A DNA stretch of 50,397 nucleotides from Candidatus Butyricicoccus stercorigallinarum (GCA_019112985.1 DXIG01000092.1:1-50397), one strand, 5' to 3'. Counted from the first letter of the stretch, positions 1 through 8,487 are shown. Notes: generated by a model from the letters alone, not told the origin. Translations and numbers: made by a program.

Positions 1-141
1 AAAAATTTATCATATGAGACGCCCGCGCGCGCAAAACTTTCCAAAAGACTGCGGAAAAATGTATCGAATGAAACAGTTAATATTAAAAAATTTAACAGCA
101 CAGCACAAAATCTGCCATTTGATATACAAGGAAGCGGAACG

Positions 142-172
142 AAAAAAACCCCCGCGGCGGCTGCCGCGGGGG
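142..172 (-). terminator. Rho-independent terminator of the thl-crt-hbd genes
   Basis: A perfect 10-bp G+C stem (149-158 with 163-172, loop GGCT) is followed on the minus strand by a run of seven T. It lies 23 bases past the hbd stop codon and so ends the minus-strand butyrate transcript. The remaining bases 1-141 are A+T-rich and I see no gene in them. Confidence 0.9.
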
Positions 173-195
173 TGAGAAACAAAGCGGATTTGTTT

Positions 196-1086
196 TTAGC
201 GGATGGTCAGGTCGCCGCCGGGGATTTCCTTGCCGAACGGGCCGTCGTAGGTGAAGAAGCCCTTGCCGGTCTTGACGCCCAGGTAGCCTGCGCGAACCAT
301 CTTCTTCAGCAGCGGATGCGGACGATACTTCGGATCGCCGGTCTCGGTGAAGAGGGTGTTCATGATGGCCAGGTTGATGTCGTGACCGACCAGGTCAGCC
401 GTGTGCAGCGGGCCGGACTTCATGCCGGCGCCGTTCTGCATCGCCAGGTCGATGTCGGACGGGGAGGCGATGCCTTCCGCGTAGATGCCGATGGCCTCGT
501 TCATCATCGGGATGAGGATGCGGTTTACAACGAAGCCCGGGCCCTCGTTGACCTGTACCGGGGTCTTGCCGAGGGAAGCCATCAGATCATACGCCTTCTG
601 GAAGGTCTCTTCGGAGGTCTTGAGGCCCTTGGTAACCTCAACCAGCTTCATGATGTGTGCCGGGTTGAAGAAGTGGCAGCCAACGACCTTGTCCGAACGG
701 TTCGGAACGGCGTTGGAGATCTCCGTGATGGAAAGCGCGGAGGTGTTGGAGCCGATAATGCAGTCTTCCGGCAGGATCGAATCCAGCTCTTCCAGCAGCT
801 CCTTCTTGAGATCCATTCTCTCGAGGATGACTTCCATGACGAAGTCGGAGCCGGCAGCGTCCTTGCGGTCAACGGACAGCGTCAGGTTGGCGAGGCAGGC
901 GTCCATCTCTTCCTGGGTCATCTTGCCTCTCTTCACGCCGCCTGCGAGGTCGCCCTCAATGCGCTTCTTGCCGCCTTCGCAGAACTGCTCCTTGATGTCG
1001 ATCATGGTGACGGCATGACCGGCCTTCAGGAAAACCTCAGCGATGCGCGCGCCCATGTTGCCGGCGCCGAATACTGTAACCTTCAT
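196..1086 (-). CDS. hbd: 3-hydroxybutyryl-CoA dehydrogenase
   Basis: This enzyme reduces acetoacetyl-CoA to 3-hydroxybutyryl-CoA with NAD(P)H in the cytoplasmic butyrate pathway. The protein is about 296 residues, normal for the family. It opens with a Rossmann dinucleotide-binding motif (VFGAGNMGARIAEVF), carries the catalytic-His region GCHFFNPAHIMKLVEV, and ends with the dimerisation domain containing GPGFVVNRIL. I chose the ATG at 1086, behind GGAGA, over an in-frame TTG nine bases upstream. It is the last gene of thl-crt-hbd, 47 bases after crt, and is followed by a strong terminator. Nothing in it looks damaged. Confidence 0.95.
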   Translation of the reverse strand: MKVTVFGAGNMGARIAEVFLKAGHAVTMIDIKEQFCEGGKKRIEGDLAGGVKRGKMTQEEMDACLANLTLSVDRKDAAGSDFVMEVILERMDLKKELLEELDSILPEDCIIGSNTSALSITEISNAVPNRSDKVVGCHFFNPAHIMKLVEVTKGLKTSEETFQKAYDLMASLGKTPVQVNEGPGFVVNRILIPMMNEAIGIYAEGIASPSDIDLAMQNGAGMKSGPLHTADLVGHDINLAIMNTLFTETGDPKYRPHPLLKKMVRAGYLGVKTGKGFFTYDGPFGKEIPGGDLTIR

Positions 1087-1133
1087 GTTTCTCAATCTCC
1101 TATCTCAATCTCACAAACGTGGTGTGACCAAAC

Positions 1134-1946
1134 TTACTTGTTCTGGAATACCTTCGGATCGCGGCTCTTGCTGACGAAGTGCGCCATGCCGTACTTCTGA
1201 TCCTCGGTCGCGAAGCACTCGCCGAAGCAGTTGCCTTCCAGCTTCAGAGCGGAGTTCAGGTCGGTCTGCATGCCGACGTTGACCGCTTCCTTGACCAGCG
1301 CGACAGCGATCGGCGCCTGGGAGGCGATTTCTTCCGCCAGAGAAACAGCGGCGTCCATCAGCTCTTCTACGGAGTCATAGACCTCGTTGACCAGACCCAT
1401 GTCCTTCGCAGCCTGCGCGGAGTAGTTGCCGCGCGCGGTGTACAGCATTTCCTTCGCCTTGCCGAGGCCTACGAGACGAGCCAGTCTCTGGGTGCCGCCG
1501 CAGCCCGGGGTGATGCCCAGACCGACTTCCGGCTGACCAAACAGCGCGTTCGAGGAAGCCAGACGGATGTCGCAGGACATAGCCAGCTCGCAGCCGCCGC
1601 CCAGGCAGAAGCCGTTGATGGCAGCGATAACCGGGCGCTTGAAGTTTTCGATCTTCCAGCATACGCGGTTGGAGTCGTTGCCGAACGCCTTGCCCTCTGC
1701 AACGGTCATGGTGGACATCTGGGAGATGTCAGCGCCGGCGACGAACGACTGAACAGTGACGCCCTTCTTGTTGACGCGGGAGGAACCGGTCAGAACGACG
1801 GCATAGACGTCTTCCATTGCGGCGACAGCGTCAAACGCCTCTTCCAGCTGCGCATACATGTCGGTGCTCAGCGCGTTCATGGCCTGCATGTGCTCGATGG
1901 TGACGATTGCTACCTTACCTTTTTTTTCTACCTTTACATCAGTCAT
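1134..1946 (-). CDS. crt: Crotonase (3-hydroxybutyryl-CoA dehydratase)
   Basis: Crotonase dehydrates 3-hydroxybutyryl-CoA to crotonyl-CoA, the point where the acetyl-CoA route meets the 4-hydroxybutyrate route encoded upstream. The 270-residue protein has the enoyl-CoA hydratase fold. The oxyanion-hole and catalytic stretch NGFCLGGGCELAMSCD contains the first catalytic Glu; the second Glu is in GQPEVGLGITPGCGG. An AGGAGA ribosome binding site lies eight bases before the ATG. It sits between thl and hbd with short spacers, as in many clostridial butyrate operons. A general enoyl-CoA hydratase is possible, but the context favours crotonase. Confidence 0.95.
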   Translation of the reverse strand: MTDVKVEKKGKVAIVTIEHMQAMNALSTDMYAQLEEAFDAVAAMEDVYAVVLTGSSRVNKKGVTVQSFVAGADISQMSTMTVAEGKAFGNDSNRVCWKIENFKRPVIAAINGFCLGGGCELAMSCDIRLASSNALFGQPEVGLGITPGCGGTQRLARLVGLGKAKEMLYTARGNYSAQAAKDMGLVNEVYDSVEELMDAAVSLAEEIASQAPIAVALVKEAVNVGMQTDLNSALKLEGNCFGECFATEDQKYGMAHFVSKSRDPKVFQNK

Positions 1947-2039
1947 TGGTAAACGCTCTCCTTTATGTCTGTGTCAGGGGAGGAGGGGAGAACGGATGCG
2001 CCGCTCTCCCGCTCCCGCATTGTTGTGAATCGAAAAATC

Positions 2040-3227
2040 TTACTTGCAGAGCTCGTCGCGCTCGAGGATGATCGCTTCGCCCATGCCGCCGCCGATGCAC
2101 ATGGTCGCCAGACCGATGGTCGCGTCGCGCTTGATCATTTCGTACAGCAGGGTGGTGGAGATACGGCAGCCTGCCGCGCCGATCGGATGGCCCAGCGCGA
2201 TGGCGCCGCCGTTGACGTTGACCTTGTCCATGTCGAAGCCGAGGGTAGAGTTGACCGCGCAAGCCTGCGCTGCGAACGCCTCGTTGGACTCGATCAGGTC
2301 GAGATCGGCAACGGTGAGGCCGGCGCGCGCCAGAGCCTGACGGGTGGACTCGATCGGGCCGATGCCCATGATGGACGGATCACAGCCGACAGAGCCGTAG
2401 GAGCGGATCTTGGCCATCGGCTTCAGGCCGTTCGCCTTGACGTAGTCCTCGGAAGCGATGATCATGAACGCAGCGGCGTCGTTGATGCCGGAAGCGTTGC
2501 CCGCGGTGACGGTGCCGTCCTTCTTGAACGCCGGGCGCAGGCCAGCGAGCGTCTCGATCGTGGTGCCTTCGCGCGGATGCTCGTCGGTGTCGAAGATGAT
2601 GGTCTTCTTGCGCTGCTTGACTTCAACCGGAACGATCTCGTCCTTGAACTTGCCGGCCTTGATCGCTGCGACCGCCTTGGCCTGAGAAGCGCAGGCCAGC
2701 TCGTCCTGCATTTCGCGGGTGATGCCGTACTTTTCAGCGACGTTCTCCGCGGTGATGCCCATGTGGTAGCCGTTGAAGATGTCCCAAACGCCGTCATGTA
2801 CCATCAGGTCGACCATCTGGATGTCGTTCATGCGGGCGCCCCAGCGAACCTTGCTCGCGTAGTACGGCGCACCGGACATGGACTCGACGCCGCCGGCCAG
2901 GATGCACTGGTCGTCGCCAGACTTGATGATCTGAGCGGAGAGGTTCATCGCGCGCATGGAGGACGCGCAGACCTTGTTGACGGTCATCGCCGGCGTGGTG
3001 ATCGGCAGGCCTGCGCCGACCATGATCTGACGGCCGATGTTCTGGCCCAGACCGCCCTGCAGGACGCAGCCGGTGATGCTCTCGTCGATGGTGGCGACGT
3101 CAATGCCAGCCTGCTCGATGGCAGCCTTGGCGGCGGTGATGCCGAGCGTCGCGGCCGAAACATCCTTCAGGCTCTTGCCGTAGGATCCGATTGCGGTTCT
3201 CTTTGCACTGCAAATATACACATTCAT
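2040..3227 (-). CDS. thlA: Acetyl-CoA acetyltransferase (thiolase)
   Basis: Thiolase condenses two acetyl-CoA into acetoacetyl-CoA, the first step of the acetyl-CoA branch of butyrate synthesis. The 395-residue protein carries the acyl-accepting Cys in [10 protein letters not shown], the catalytic His in [12 protein letters not shown] and the C-terminal catalytic Cys in [10 protein letters not shown]. It starts at an ATG nine bases after AAGGAGA. It has its own predicted promoter (3319-3348) and a large hairpin at the predicted 5' end of the mRNA, so thl-crt-hbd can be expressed apart from the CoA-transferase and 4-hydroxybutyrate genes upstream on the same strand. Confidence 0.95.
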   Translation of the reverse strand: MNVYICSAKRTAIGSYGKSLKDVSAATLGITAAKAAIEQAGIDVATIDESITGCVLQGGLGQNIGRQIMVGAGLPITTPAMTVNKVCASSMRAMNLSAQIIKSGDDQCILAGGVESMSGAPYYASKVRWGARMNDIQMVDLMVHDGVWDIFNGYHMGITAENVAEKYGITREMQDELACASQAKAVAAIKAGKFKDEIVPVEVKQRKKTIIFDTDEHPREGTTIETLAGLRPAFKKDGTVTAGNASGINDAAAFMIIASEDYVKANGLKPMAKIRSYGSVGCDPSIMGIGPIESTRQALARAGLTVADLDLIESNEAFAAQACAVNSTLGFDMDKVNVNGGAIALGHPIGAAGCRISTTLLYEMIKRDATIGLATMCIGGGMGEAIILERDELCK

Positions 3228-3271
3228 TTGCCCTGTTCTCCTTTTCTCACTATGGGTATGGTTGTTTGAAC

Positions 3272-3318
3272 AACGGAGGGGGGAGAGGAAGCGCGGCGCT
3301 CCCGCCCCCTCCTCCGTT
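3272..3318 (-). promoter_or_regulatory. Large hairpin in the thl 5' leader
   Basis: Arms AACGGAGG (3272-3279) and CCTCCGTT (3311-3318) close a long G+C-rich hairpin with a further internal stem around AGCGC/GCGCT. The thl promoter just outside it would start transcription near 3311, so the mRNA would begin at or inside the hairpin base. No T-run follows on the minus strand, so it reads better as a 5'-stabilising or regulatory structure than as a terminator. Confidence 0.5.
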
Positions 3319-3348
3319 ATTATACAGCATTGACGTCATCTGCCACAA
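3319..3348 (-). promoter_or_regulatory. Predicted promoter of thl-crt-hbd
   Basis: On the minus strand the -35 is TTGTGG (3343-3348) and the -10 is a perfect TATAAT (3319-3324), spaced 18 bases. It lies about 90 bases before the thl start codon in the 210-base gap after the CoA-transferase gene. Confidence 0.6.
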
Positions 3349-3437
3349 GCATTTCCAACAATAAGGCGGGGAAACGTTGCAAACAATGGAATCTCGGCGC
3401 TATGCGGCTCGGGATGACGTAGGGGGTGCGTCAAGCC

Positions 3438-5012
3438 TTATTCGTTGGCAAGACCCATCGGCTCGTCGCGGAAGATGCGCTCGTCCATCAGCTTGATGGT
3501 GCCGTCTTCCTGGTAGGCGATCTGCGGCGTGAATTCCATCTGGTCGAGGATCTGCGTCTGCAGGTCGATGCCCGGCGCGATTTCGATCAGCGTTACGCCC
3601 TCCGGACGGAGCTCGAAGACCGCGCGCTCGGTGATGTACAGAACCGGCTGATGTACCTTGTTGGCGTAGATGCCGGAGAAGGTGATGTGCTCGACTTCCT
3701 TGACGAACTTCTTCTTTTCGCCTTCCTGCAGGATCTCGATCTTGCCGTCGCCGACCTTGACCTTCAGACCCTTCGCGGTGAAGGTGCCGCAGTAGCAGAC
3801 CTTCTTGGCGTTCTGGGTGATGTCGATGAAGCCGCCGCAGCCGGCCAGACGGGTGCCGAACTTGGAGACGTTCAGGTCGCCGTTCGGCGCGGTCTCTGCC
3901 AGGCCGAGGAACGCGATGTCCAGGCCGCCGCCCTGATAGAAGTCAAACTGCACGTTGTGCTCCAGAATCGCCTCTGCGTTGGAGCAGGCGCCGAACTGCG
4001 GGCCAGCCAGCGGGATGCCGCCGATCGGGCCTGCCTCGACGGTCAGGGTCATCTTGTCTGCGATGCCCTCTTCCGCGGCGACGTTGGAGATCTGCTCCGG
4101 CATACCGGTGCCGAGGTTGACGATCGCGTCGTTCGGCAGCTCCATGGCGGCGCGGCGCGCGACGACCTTGCGCTGGTTCAGCGGGATGGTCGGAATGGAA
4201 TCCAGCGGGATGGTGTACTCGCCGGCAGCGGAGCCGTCGTACGGTACGCCGATGCACTGCATGTTGTCCTCCTCGGTGCCGATGACAACCGCGTCGACAT
4301 AGATGCCCGGGATCTTGACCAGCTTCGGGTCGAGCGAGCCGGCAGCGACAATCTTCTCAACCTGAACGATGACCTTGCCGCCGCTGTTCTTGCAGGCCTG
4401 CGCCATCGCGGTGACGTCCAGCGGGCCGACCTCGCGGTGTACGGTGCAGTTGCCGCGCTCGTCGCAGTAGGAGGCGCGCAGCAGGACGACATCGATCGGG
4501 AAGGTCTTGTACAGCAGGCGCTCCTGGCCCTCGATCTCGATCAGCTTGACCAGGTCTTCCTTGGTGCAGTCGTTCAGCTTGCCGCCGCCGTTGCGCGGGT
4601 CAGCAAAGGTGTACAGGCCGACGTGCGTGATGGTGCCGAGGTTGTGCGCCGCGATGTCGCGGTACATATGGGTGATAACGCCCTGCGGCAGGTTGTAGGC
4701 TTCGATCTTGTTGCTCAGTGCGAGCGCGCCCAGTCCGGGCGCACGGTCCCAGTGACCGCCGACAACGCGCTTGACCATGCCTTCGTGTGCGAAGTGGTCG
4801 CCGCCGGAGCCGGGCGTTCCGCGCCAGCCCTGGCCGGCCGCATAGAACAGCGTGACATCCTTCGGATGGCCGGTCTCAACAAAGCGCTTTTCAACCGCCT
4901 TGGACAGCGTCTCCGGGCAGGCGCAGCTTACGAAACCGGAGGTTGCAACGGTGTCGCCGTCTTTGATGAGCAGCGCCGCCTCTTCCGGAGTCAGAATCTT
5001 TACTTTTCTCAT
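3438..5012 (-). CDS. Family I acyl-CoA:acetate CoA-transferase (Pct/YdiF type)
   Basis: This is a single-chain family I CoA-transferase with fused alpha and beta halves, about 524 residues, a length typical of propionate CoA-transferase and YdiF. The catalytic Glu is expected in TVEAGPIGGIPLAG in the beta half; glycine-rich CoA-binding segments precede it. These enzymes exchange CoA between a short acyl-CoA and acetate. Its place between 4-hydroxybutyryl-CoA dehydratase and thiolase suggests it activates 4-hydroxybutyrate and/or releases butyrate, but the acid substrate cannot be read from the sequence. It is not the AbfT/But type (family inferred from the motif). I chose the ATG at 5012, behind AAAGGA, over one nine bases upstream that overlaps that site. 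Confidence 0.85.
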   Translation of the reverse strand: MRKVKILTPEEAALLIKDGDTVATSGFVSCACPETLSKAVEKRFVETGHPKDVTLFYAAGQGWRGTPGSGGDHFAHEGMVKRVVGGHWDRAPGLGALALSNKIEAYNLPQGVITHMYRDIAAHNLGTITHVGLYTFADPRNGGGKLNDCTKEDLVKLIEIEGQERLLYKTFPIDVVLLRASYCDERGNCTVHREVGPLDVTAMAQACKNSGGKVIVQVEKIVAAGSLDPKLVKIPGIYVDAVVIGTEEDNMQCIGVPYDGSAAGEYTIPLDSIPTIPLNQRKVVARRAAMELPNDAIVNLGTGMPEQISNVAAEEGIADKMTLTVEAGPIGGIPLAGPQFGACSNAEAILEHNVQFDFYQGGGLDIAFLGLAETAPNGDLNVSKFGTRLAGCGGFIDITQNAKKVCYCGTFTAKGLKVKVGDGKIEILQEGEKKKFVKEVEHITFSGIYANKVHQPVLYITERAVFELRPEGVTLIEIAPGIDLQTQILDQMEFTPQIAYQEDGTIKLMDERIFRDEPMGLANE

Positions 5013-5097
5013 TGGTATCATCCTTTCTCTTTTTTGATGTCCAAAAAAAGTATTTTGCCGTCAAACGTTGGGCGAAAAATGCAAAAAAACGTGCTGT

Positions 5098-5364
5098 TCA
5101 GGCGAGCGCGGCGATGCGCGCCGCGGCGCCGTCCGCTTCCGCCTGATCGGTGCAGATGATGCGGTGCTTCGCCGAAATGTCCTCATATAAATAGGAACAG
5201 CCCGTACAGCCGCGCAGGATGAGCAGCACGTCGTACTGCGCGCCGTCCTCCGGATAGGAGAACGAGGCGACGCCGTCGAGCTGGCTGCAAATTTGACGGT
5301 ACGCGGCGCCGCGGTCATAGCGCGGATTGCAGCCGCCGCAGAATTTTACGGTACAGTGAAGCAT
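5098..5364 (-). CDS. Small bis-CxxC protein of unknown function
   Basis: An 88-residue protein begins at an ATG six bases after AGAGGT. It has one CxxC in VKFCGGCNPRYDRG near the N terminus and a second in LRGCTGCSYLYED in its second half, plus other Cys residues, and no signal peptide or membrane segment. Four paired cysteines could bind an iron-sulfur cluster or zinc, or act in thiol-disulfide chemistry; that is inference. I do not recognise a named family. It lies 85 bases before the CoA-transferase and 123 bases after the dehydratase, which carries a [4Fe-4S] cluster and FAD, so a role in that enzyme's maturation or redox state is possible. Confidence 0.75.
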   Translation of the reverse strand: MLHCTVKFCGGCNPRYDRGAAYRQICSQLDGVASFSYPEDGAQYDVLLILRGCTGCSYLYEDISAKHRIICTDQAEADGAAARIAALA

Positions 5365-5406
5365 AAAACGACCTCTTTTGCGGATTTTGCGGGGGACAGA
5401 CGGACA

Positions 5407-5442
5407 GACAGGCACCCACAGAATGCTCTATGAGTGCCTGTC
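5407..5442 (-). promoter_or_regulatory. Intergenic hairpin between abfD and the bis-CxxC gene
   Basis: A perfect 9-bp stem, GACAGGCAC (5407-5415) with GTGCCTGTC (5434-5442), lies 45 bases past the abfD stop. No clear T-run follows on the minus strand, so it is more likely an mRNA processing or stability element, or a weak attenuator, than a full terminator. Confidence 0.45.
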
Positions 5443-5487
5443 GTCGTGTTATTTCCAGAAATTCAGCACCGTTTGTTTCAGAGTTAC

Positions 5488-6933
5488 TCAGTCGATGCGT
5501 GCGATTGCCTTAGCAAGCTGCTTCTTCTGCGCCATATTGGACTGACGCGCGATCATGATGCGCTGCGCCTGCGGGGAGCCTGCGCCGTGCATGGACTCCG
5601 GCAGATAGCCGACCGCCGCGGTACCCATGGTCAGGTTCTCGATCAGGCGAAGGACGCGCATGCGATCCTCGGTCGGAACGGAAGCGACACCCTTGAGGTA
5701 CTTCTCGATGTACGGCTTGAGCTGCGGGTTGCGGTAATCCGCCTCGGACGGCTGGGTTACCATCAGGCCGCCGGCCAGATCCTGCGCCAGACGCGCGATG
5801 TCGTACGGGAAGCGGGTGACGTTCTGCTTGCAGACGTTGGCCAGCAGCAGGTCGATCAGGTAGTTGCCTGCCTTGGTCTTTGCGCCCTGAGACGAACATG
5901 CGATGCCGCAGGCGTACAGGGTCTCGTTCAGGTGGGTCATCTCGATCAGCTTGTCCTTGACATGGGAGGCCTTTGCGCAGCCAGCCATCTCAACGGCCAG
6001 AGCGGTGGCGCCGATCAGGACGTCGCCGACGCCGACCTTGCAGCCGCCGTAGGACTGACGGTGATAGCCCGCGAAGCGCTCGACGATCATGCCCGCGAAC
6101 GCAACTTCGCCGTTGAGGAAGATGCGGTCGTTCGGAACGAAGACGTGGTCGAAGATAACCAGAACTTCGTGACCGCCGTAGGTCTTGTTGCCGACGTCGA
6201 TGTCATTGTACTCCTCCAGCTTGCGGGTGTCGCACGACTGGCGGCCGTAGATCAGGGTGATGCCCTCCGAATCGGTCGGAATGGCGAAGGAAATCGCGTA
6301 GTCCTCGTCGCCCTCGCGCATGGAAATGGTCGGCATGACCAGAACTTCATGGGAGTTGACAAAGCCGGTCTGATGCGCCTTGGCGCCGGTGACGTAAACG
6401 CCGTCGGCGGTGCGCTCGACAACGTGCAGGAACAGGTCGGGATCCGCCTGCTTGGACGGAGCCAGGCCGCGGTCGCCCTTGACGTCGGTCATCGCGCCGT
6501 CAACTGCGAGGTCCTCTTCCTGTACGCGGGTCAGGAACTTGACGAAATTCTCGTGATACTTGGTGCCGCACGCCTCGTCGATTTCATAGGTGGAGGAGAA
6601 TACGGCGTTCATGGCGTCCATGCCGACGCAGCGCTGGAAGCAGGCCGCAGTCTTCTGGCCGAGCATACGCTGCATCTTGACCTTCTTGATCAGGTCGTCG
6701 GTGGACTGATGCATATGGGTGAAGCGGTTGATCTTCTTGCCGGTGATATGGGAGGTAGCGACCATCAGGTCTTCGTACTGCGGATCCTCCGCAGCCTCAT
6801 ACGTCGCGGCGAACGAGTTGAGGGAGGGACGGATTACCGGGTCGTCTACCGGGTTCTCGATCTTCTTGCCGAACATCCACAGGTTGAGATTCAGCTTGCG
6901 AAGGGACTCAATATACTGTTCTTTGGTCATCAT
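5488..6933 (-). CDS. abfD: 4-hydroxybutyryl-CoA dehydratase / vinylacetyl-CoA isomerase
   Basis: This FAD and [4Fe-4S] enzyme dehydrates 4-hydroxybutyryl-CoA to crotonyl-CoA by a ketyl-radical mechanism. The 481-residue protein has the expected cluster ligands: Cys98 and Cys102 (AACFQRCVG), His291 and Cys298 (GYHRQSYGGC). Both the spacing and the positions match the known ligands of the Clostridium aminobutyricum enzyme with a one-residue offset. The first of two adjacent ATGs is chosen from its distance to AAAGGA. It follows the 4-hydroxybutyrate dehydrogenase gene and precedes the bis-CxxC and CoA-transferase genes, which places it in the succinate-semialdehyde to crotonyl-CoA branch. Confidence 0.95.
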   Translation of the reverse strand: MMTKEQYIESLRKLNLNLWMFGKKIENPVDDPVIRPSLNSFAATYEAAEDPQYEDLMVATSHITGKKINRFTHMHQSTDDLIKKVKMQRMLGQKTAACFQRCVGMDAMNAVFSSTYEIDEACGTKYHENFVKFLTRVQEEDLAVDGAMTDVKGDRGLAPSKQADPDLFLHVVERTADGVYVTGAKAHQTGFVNSHEVLVMPTISMREGDEDYAISFAIPTDSEGITLIYGRQSCDTRKLEEYNDIDVGNKTYGGHEVLVIFDHVFVPNDRIFLNGEVAFAGMIVERFAGYHRQSYGGCKVGVGDVLIGATALAVEMAGCAKASHVKDKLIEMTHLNETLYACGIACSSQGAKTKAGNYLIDLLLANVCKQNVTRFPYDIARLAQDLAGGLMVTQPSEADYRNPQLKPYIEKYLKGVASVPTEDRMRVLRLIENLTMGTAAVGYLPESMHGAGSPQAQRIMIARQSNMAQKKQLAKAIARID

Positions 6934-6997
6934 AGTGATCGTAAATCCTTTCTCTTAATCATCTCTCTGTCAAAGGAGGCGCGCCCCCTTGAAGTGG

Positions 6998-7035
6998 AAA
7001 CGCAGCGAGTACCGCGGACGATACCCGCTGCGTTT
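6998..7035 (-). promoter_or_regulatory. Hairpin between the dehydrogenase gene and abfD
   Basis: A 10-bp perfect stem, AAACGCAGCG (6998-7007) with CGCTGCGTTT (7026-7035), lies 36 bases after the dehydrogenase stop. Only three T follow, so it probably attenuates or protects the upstream transcript. A second imperfect G+C inverted repeat sits at about 6973-6990 near the abfD leader. Confidence 0.5.
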
Positions 7036-7071
7036 TACAGACTAACGGTATTTAAGATATGGGGTTGGCAA

Positions 7072-8250
7072 TCAGAAGCACTCTCTGTAGACGCGCTCGG
7101 ACAGCTCGATCGTCCACGGCTGGACGTAGGAGTTGGTGATGAGGCGCTGCTGGTTCGCGGCAACGGACTCCGCGAAGGCCTTGATGTCCTCTTCCTTGAA
7201 GCCGTACTCGTGCAGCGGCTTCAGGTGCAGAACCTTCTCGAGCAGCTCGTTGAGGTACGCAATCGCGCCGTCAACCTCGCAGCCGGTGATGCGGGCAACC
7301 ATCTGCTTAAACTTGAGCAGCTCGCCGTTCGGATCGTACTCGTCGTAGATTTCGAGGATCTTGCCGAACAGCGCGTAGTTGGACTCGCCGTGCGGGACAT
7401 GATAGGTGCCGCCGAGCGGGAAGGACATGCCGTGTACGGTCGCGCAGCCAGCCTTCAGGAAGGCGATGCCGGCGTACAGGGAAGCGGTTACGAACTCATC
7501 GAGGTAACCCATGCGGGCATCCGGGCCGTCTTCGCCGATGCGGCGGAAGCCTTCCAGGATCATTTCCATCGCCTTGATGGAGAACATCTCGGAAGTGGTG
7601 GTCTTACGATGCGGGGAGAGGAAGGACTCGGTCGCGTGAATCAGCGCGTCGATCGCGGAAGAAGCGAACGGCTTGTACGGCAGGGTCTTGAGCAGATCCG
7701 GGATCAGGCAGACCTTGTTCGGGATGATGTCGTCGGAAACCAGACCCAGCTTGGTCTCGCCGCCGGTCAGCACGCCGTCCTTCTCGTCCTTGACGATTGC
7801 GACGGAAATGTTGGTGACTTCGGAACCGGTGCCGCAGGTGGTCGGGATCGCGATGACGTCCTTCTCGTGGATAACCGGCTCGCGCTTGAAGTACAGCTCA
7901 TGTACGGACTGCGGACGCTTGCAGCCGAGCAGCTTGCAGAGATCCATGATGGCGCCGCCGCCGATCGCGATAACGCGGTCATAGGACTCGTACGGGATCG
8001 CCTCGTACATGGTCTCGATCATAGCCTCGGACGGCTCGCCGCCGCCGAACTTCTCCTGGAATACGAAGTTGCACGGCAGATTCAGTTCTTCCATGAACGG
8101 CTTGTAGATGAACTCGTTGGTCAGAACGCAGTCTCTCTCGTTCAGCTTGAATTCCTCTGCGAATTCTGCGAAATTCGCACATTTGTAGATGGTCGGCGCG
8201 ATGATGATTTCTCTCTTGTCGGCCTGAAGAGCCTTGCTAAAAGCATCCAT
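7072..8250 (-). CDS. 4-hydroxybutyrate dehydrogenase (iron-type alcohol dehydrogenase)
   Basis: The 392-residue protein is a group III iron-type alcohol dehydrogenase. NAD-binding features are GGGAIMDLCK and IPTTCGTGSEVTN; the metal-binding Asp and His residues are expected in SSAIDALIHATESF and in the VHGMSFPLGGTYHVPHG region. Its place directly before abfD, 138 bases away, identifies the likely reaction as reduction of succinate semialdehyde to 4-hydroxybutyrate. I chose the ATG at 8250, nine bases after AGGAG, over the one at 8259 that abuts that site. It is the first gene of the minus-strand 4-hydroxybutyrate cluster, and two promoter candidates lie upstream. Confidence 0.88.
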   Translation of the reverse strand: MDAFSKALQADKREIIIAPTIYKCANFAEFAEEFKLNERDCVLTNEFIYKPFMEELNLPCNFVFQEKFGGGEPSEAMIETMYEAIPYESYDRVIAIGGGAIMDLCKLLGCKRPQSVHELYFKREPVIHEKDVIAIPTTCGTGSEVTNISVAIVKDEKDGVLTGGETKLGLVSDDIIPNKVCLIPDLLKTLPYKPFASSAIDALIHATESFLSPHRKTTTSEMFSIKAMEMILEGFRRIGEDGPDARMGYLDEFVTASLYAGIAFLKAGCATVHGMSFPLGGTYHVPHGESNYALFGKILEIYDEYDPNGELLKFKQMVARITGCEVDGAIAYLNELLEKVLHLKPLHEYGFKEEDIKAFAESVAANQQRLITNSYVQPWTIELSERVYRECF

Positions 8251-8344
8251 ATTTAACATCTCCTATAAAAAATTTTCTGCACAACCGGCTGTTTCAGGTC
8301 AGTTGTCCAAAAGTCGGCGGATGTATTCCGTTCCCTTCCCTATG

Positions 8345-8373
8345 ATTGTACCAAAAGTTGAGCGAAACTTCAA
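8345..8373 (-). promoter_or_regulatory. Predicted promoter of the 4-hydroxybutyrate operon (proximal)
   Basis: The minus strand reads TTGAAG (8368-8373), a 17-base spacer and TACAAT (8345-8350). The spacer region contains AAGTT and AACTT arms around GAGCGA (8356-8371), which could be an operator. It is about 95 bases before the start codon. Confidence 0.65.
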
Positions 8374-8458
8374 CAAAAAGTGATGAAGTTATCAGAAAAA
8401 AATCTCGACCTCTTGCTTCAAACAAACGGAGCGCAACCGAACCGATCTGCTTGCTTTC

Positions 8459-8487
8459 ATTTTATACTAATGTTACAACTTTGTAAA
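8459..8487 (-). promoter_or_regulatory. Second promoter candidate with palindrome, 4-hydroxybutyrate operon
   Basis: The minus strand has TTTACA (8482-8487), 17 bases, then TAAAAT (8459-8464). An inverted repeat TTACAA-CT-TTGTAA (8473-8486) overlaps the -35. The rest of the 303-base gap between 8250 and 8554 is A+T-rich and contains no gene that I can support. Confidence 0.45.

Noticed and set aside
5434-8256. A 940-codon open frame antisense to abfD and the dehydrogenase gene
   Set aside because: It spans two well-supported genes and their spacer on the other strand and shows no recognisable motif.
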